A stretch of DNA of 64,000 bases, from positions 58,550-122,549 of the forward strand of contig JBKBIP010000016.1 in assembly GCA_046297495.1 (NCBI GenBank), in the 5' to 3' direction. The stretch comes from JBKBIP01 sp046297495. Lineage in GTDB: Bacteria > Planctomycetota > Planctomycetia > Gemmatales > Gemmataceae. Below are positions 63,824 to 64,000 of this stretch, one piece after another. The notes beneath the pieces are model-generated. The model was not told the origin of the DNA. It saw only the letters and a program-made list of their open reading frames with translations, and did no database searches. The first letter of the stretch is position 1. The number at the start of each line of letters is the position of its first letter. Made by a program: the position numbers and the translations under genes.

Positions 63824-64000
63824 GATGAATCATTCCCCGCATGAGTTAGGAATCCGGGAGTAATAGTCCGAGTTTAGCGGGTGAGCCGTCGGCTCGCCAC
63901 TCGGAAATCAGGAATTAGCGTTTAGCGGGGGGGGGGGAGGGGAGAAGGCACACAGCCCCCTCCAACGCAGACCCAGACCGCACACCGCCCCCATACTGAC
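63824..64000. other. Intergenic end of window
   Basis: Upstream of the amidohydrolase gene there is a degenerate palindrome (cgggtgagcc / ggctcgcc near 63877-63897) and a run of eleven G at 63927-63937. No gene is visible. Confidence 0.5.

Overview
The window looks like a chromosomal segment of a Planctomycetota bacterium, probably Gemmatales/Gemmataceae-like. This rests on a planctomycete PSCyt1/DUF1549/DUF1553 giant cytochrome protein beside a DUF1501 Tat-signal protein, long N-terminal extensions on NusG, L1 and SecE, a large Bat/DUF58/MoxR cluster, eukaryote-like Ser/Thr kinase and PP2C proteins, and moderately high GC. No rRNA, CRISPR array, prophage or complete transposon was seen. Most genes are intact housekeeping or secreted/periplasmic functions.

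Layout. 1-10.7 kb (minus strand): DUF1501 (cut by the window edge), PSCyt1-DUF1549-DUF1553, a Gfo/Idh/MocA oxidoreductase, YciI, DUF6580 and an Hsp70-family protein. 10.9-12.25 kb: a UvrC without its C-terminal helix-hairpin-helix domain, divergent from a 1358-residue secreted PQQ-type beta-propeller protein. 16.8-24.1 kb: MoxR ATPase, DUF58 protein and a 1671-residue double BatA/VWA membrane protein. 24.1-26.2 kb: debris (DUF1016 remnant, a split Rpn-family pseudogene) around tRNA-Glu and a PP2C phosphatase.

26.2-43.2 kb is one long information-processing block on the minus strand. In transcription order it is tRNA-Thr(TGT), tRNA-Tyr, tRNA-Gly, tRNA-Thr(GGT), tuf, rpmG, tRNA-Trp, secE, nusG, rplK, rplA, rplJ, rplL, rpoB, a four-helix-bundle gene, rpoC. 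A near-consensus sigma70 promoter precedes the first tRNA and a clear intrinsic terminator follows rpoC. The four-helix-bundle gene is an intruder between rpoB and rpoC and is bounded by inverted heptamer arrays.

43.4 kb holds the most striking gene: a secreted thioredoxin-like protein with an in-frame UGA at the second position of a CxxC-type motif (C-L-V-UGA). It has a perfect Shine-Dalgarno sequence and a plausible bacterial SECIS hairpin at the right distance, so it is a candidate selenoprotein. After it come an MFS transporter, DUF433, a sigma54-type activator, a sigma factor, small antitoxin-like genes, an MlaD-OmpA protein, a kinase, HtrA, phosphoglucomutase, a subtilase, STAS, a YugP-type metallopeptidase, a TraB-like protein, creatininase and a triple-module amidohydrolase.

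Intergenic spaces are seeded with a dispersed imperfect palindrome (half-site close to GGATTCATCGTTTCGCGC), about ten copies in 64 kb. Two copies are nested inside a larger MITE-like element, and one sits exactly at the deletion point of the Rpn pseudogene. All functional names come from reading motifs by eye; no database search was possible.
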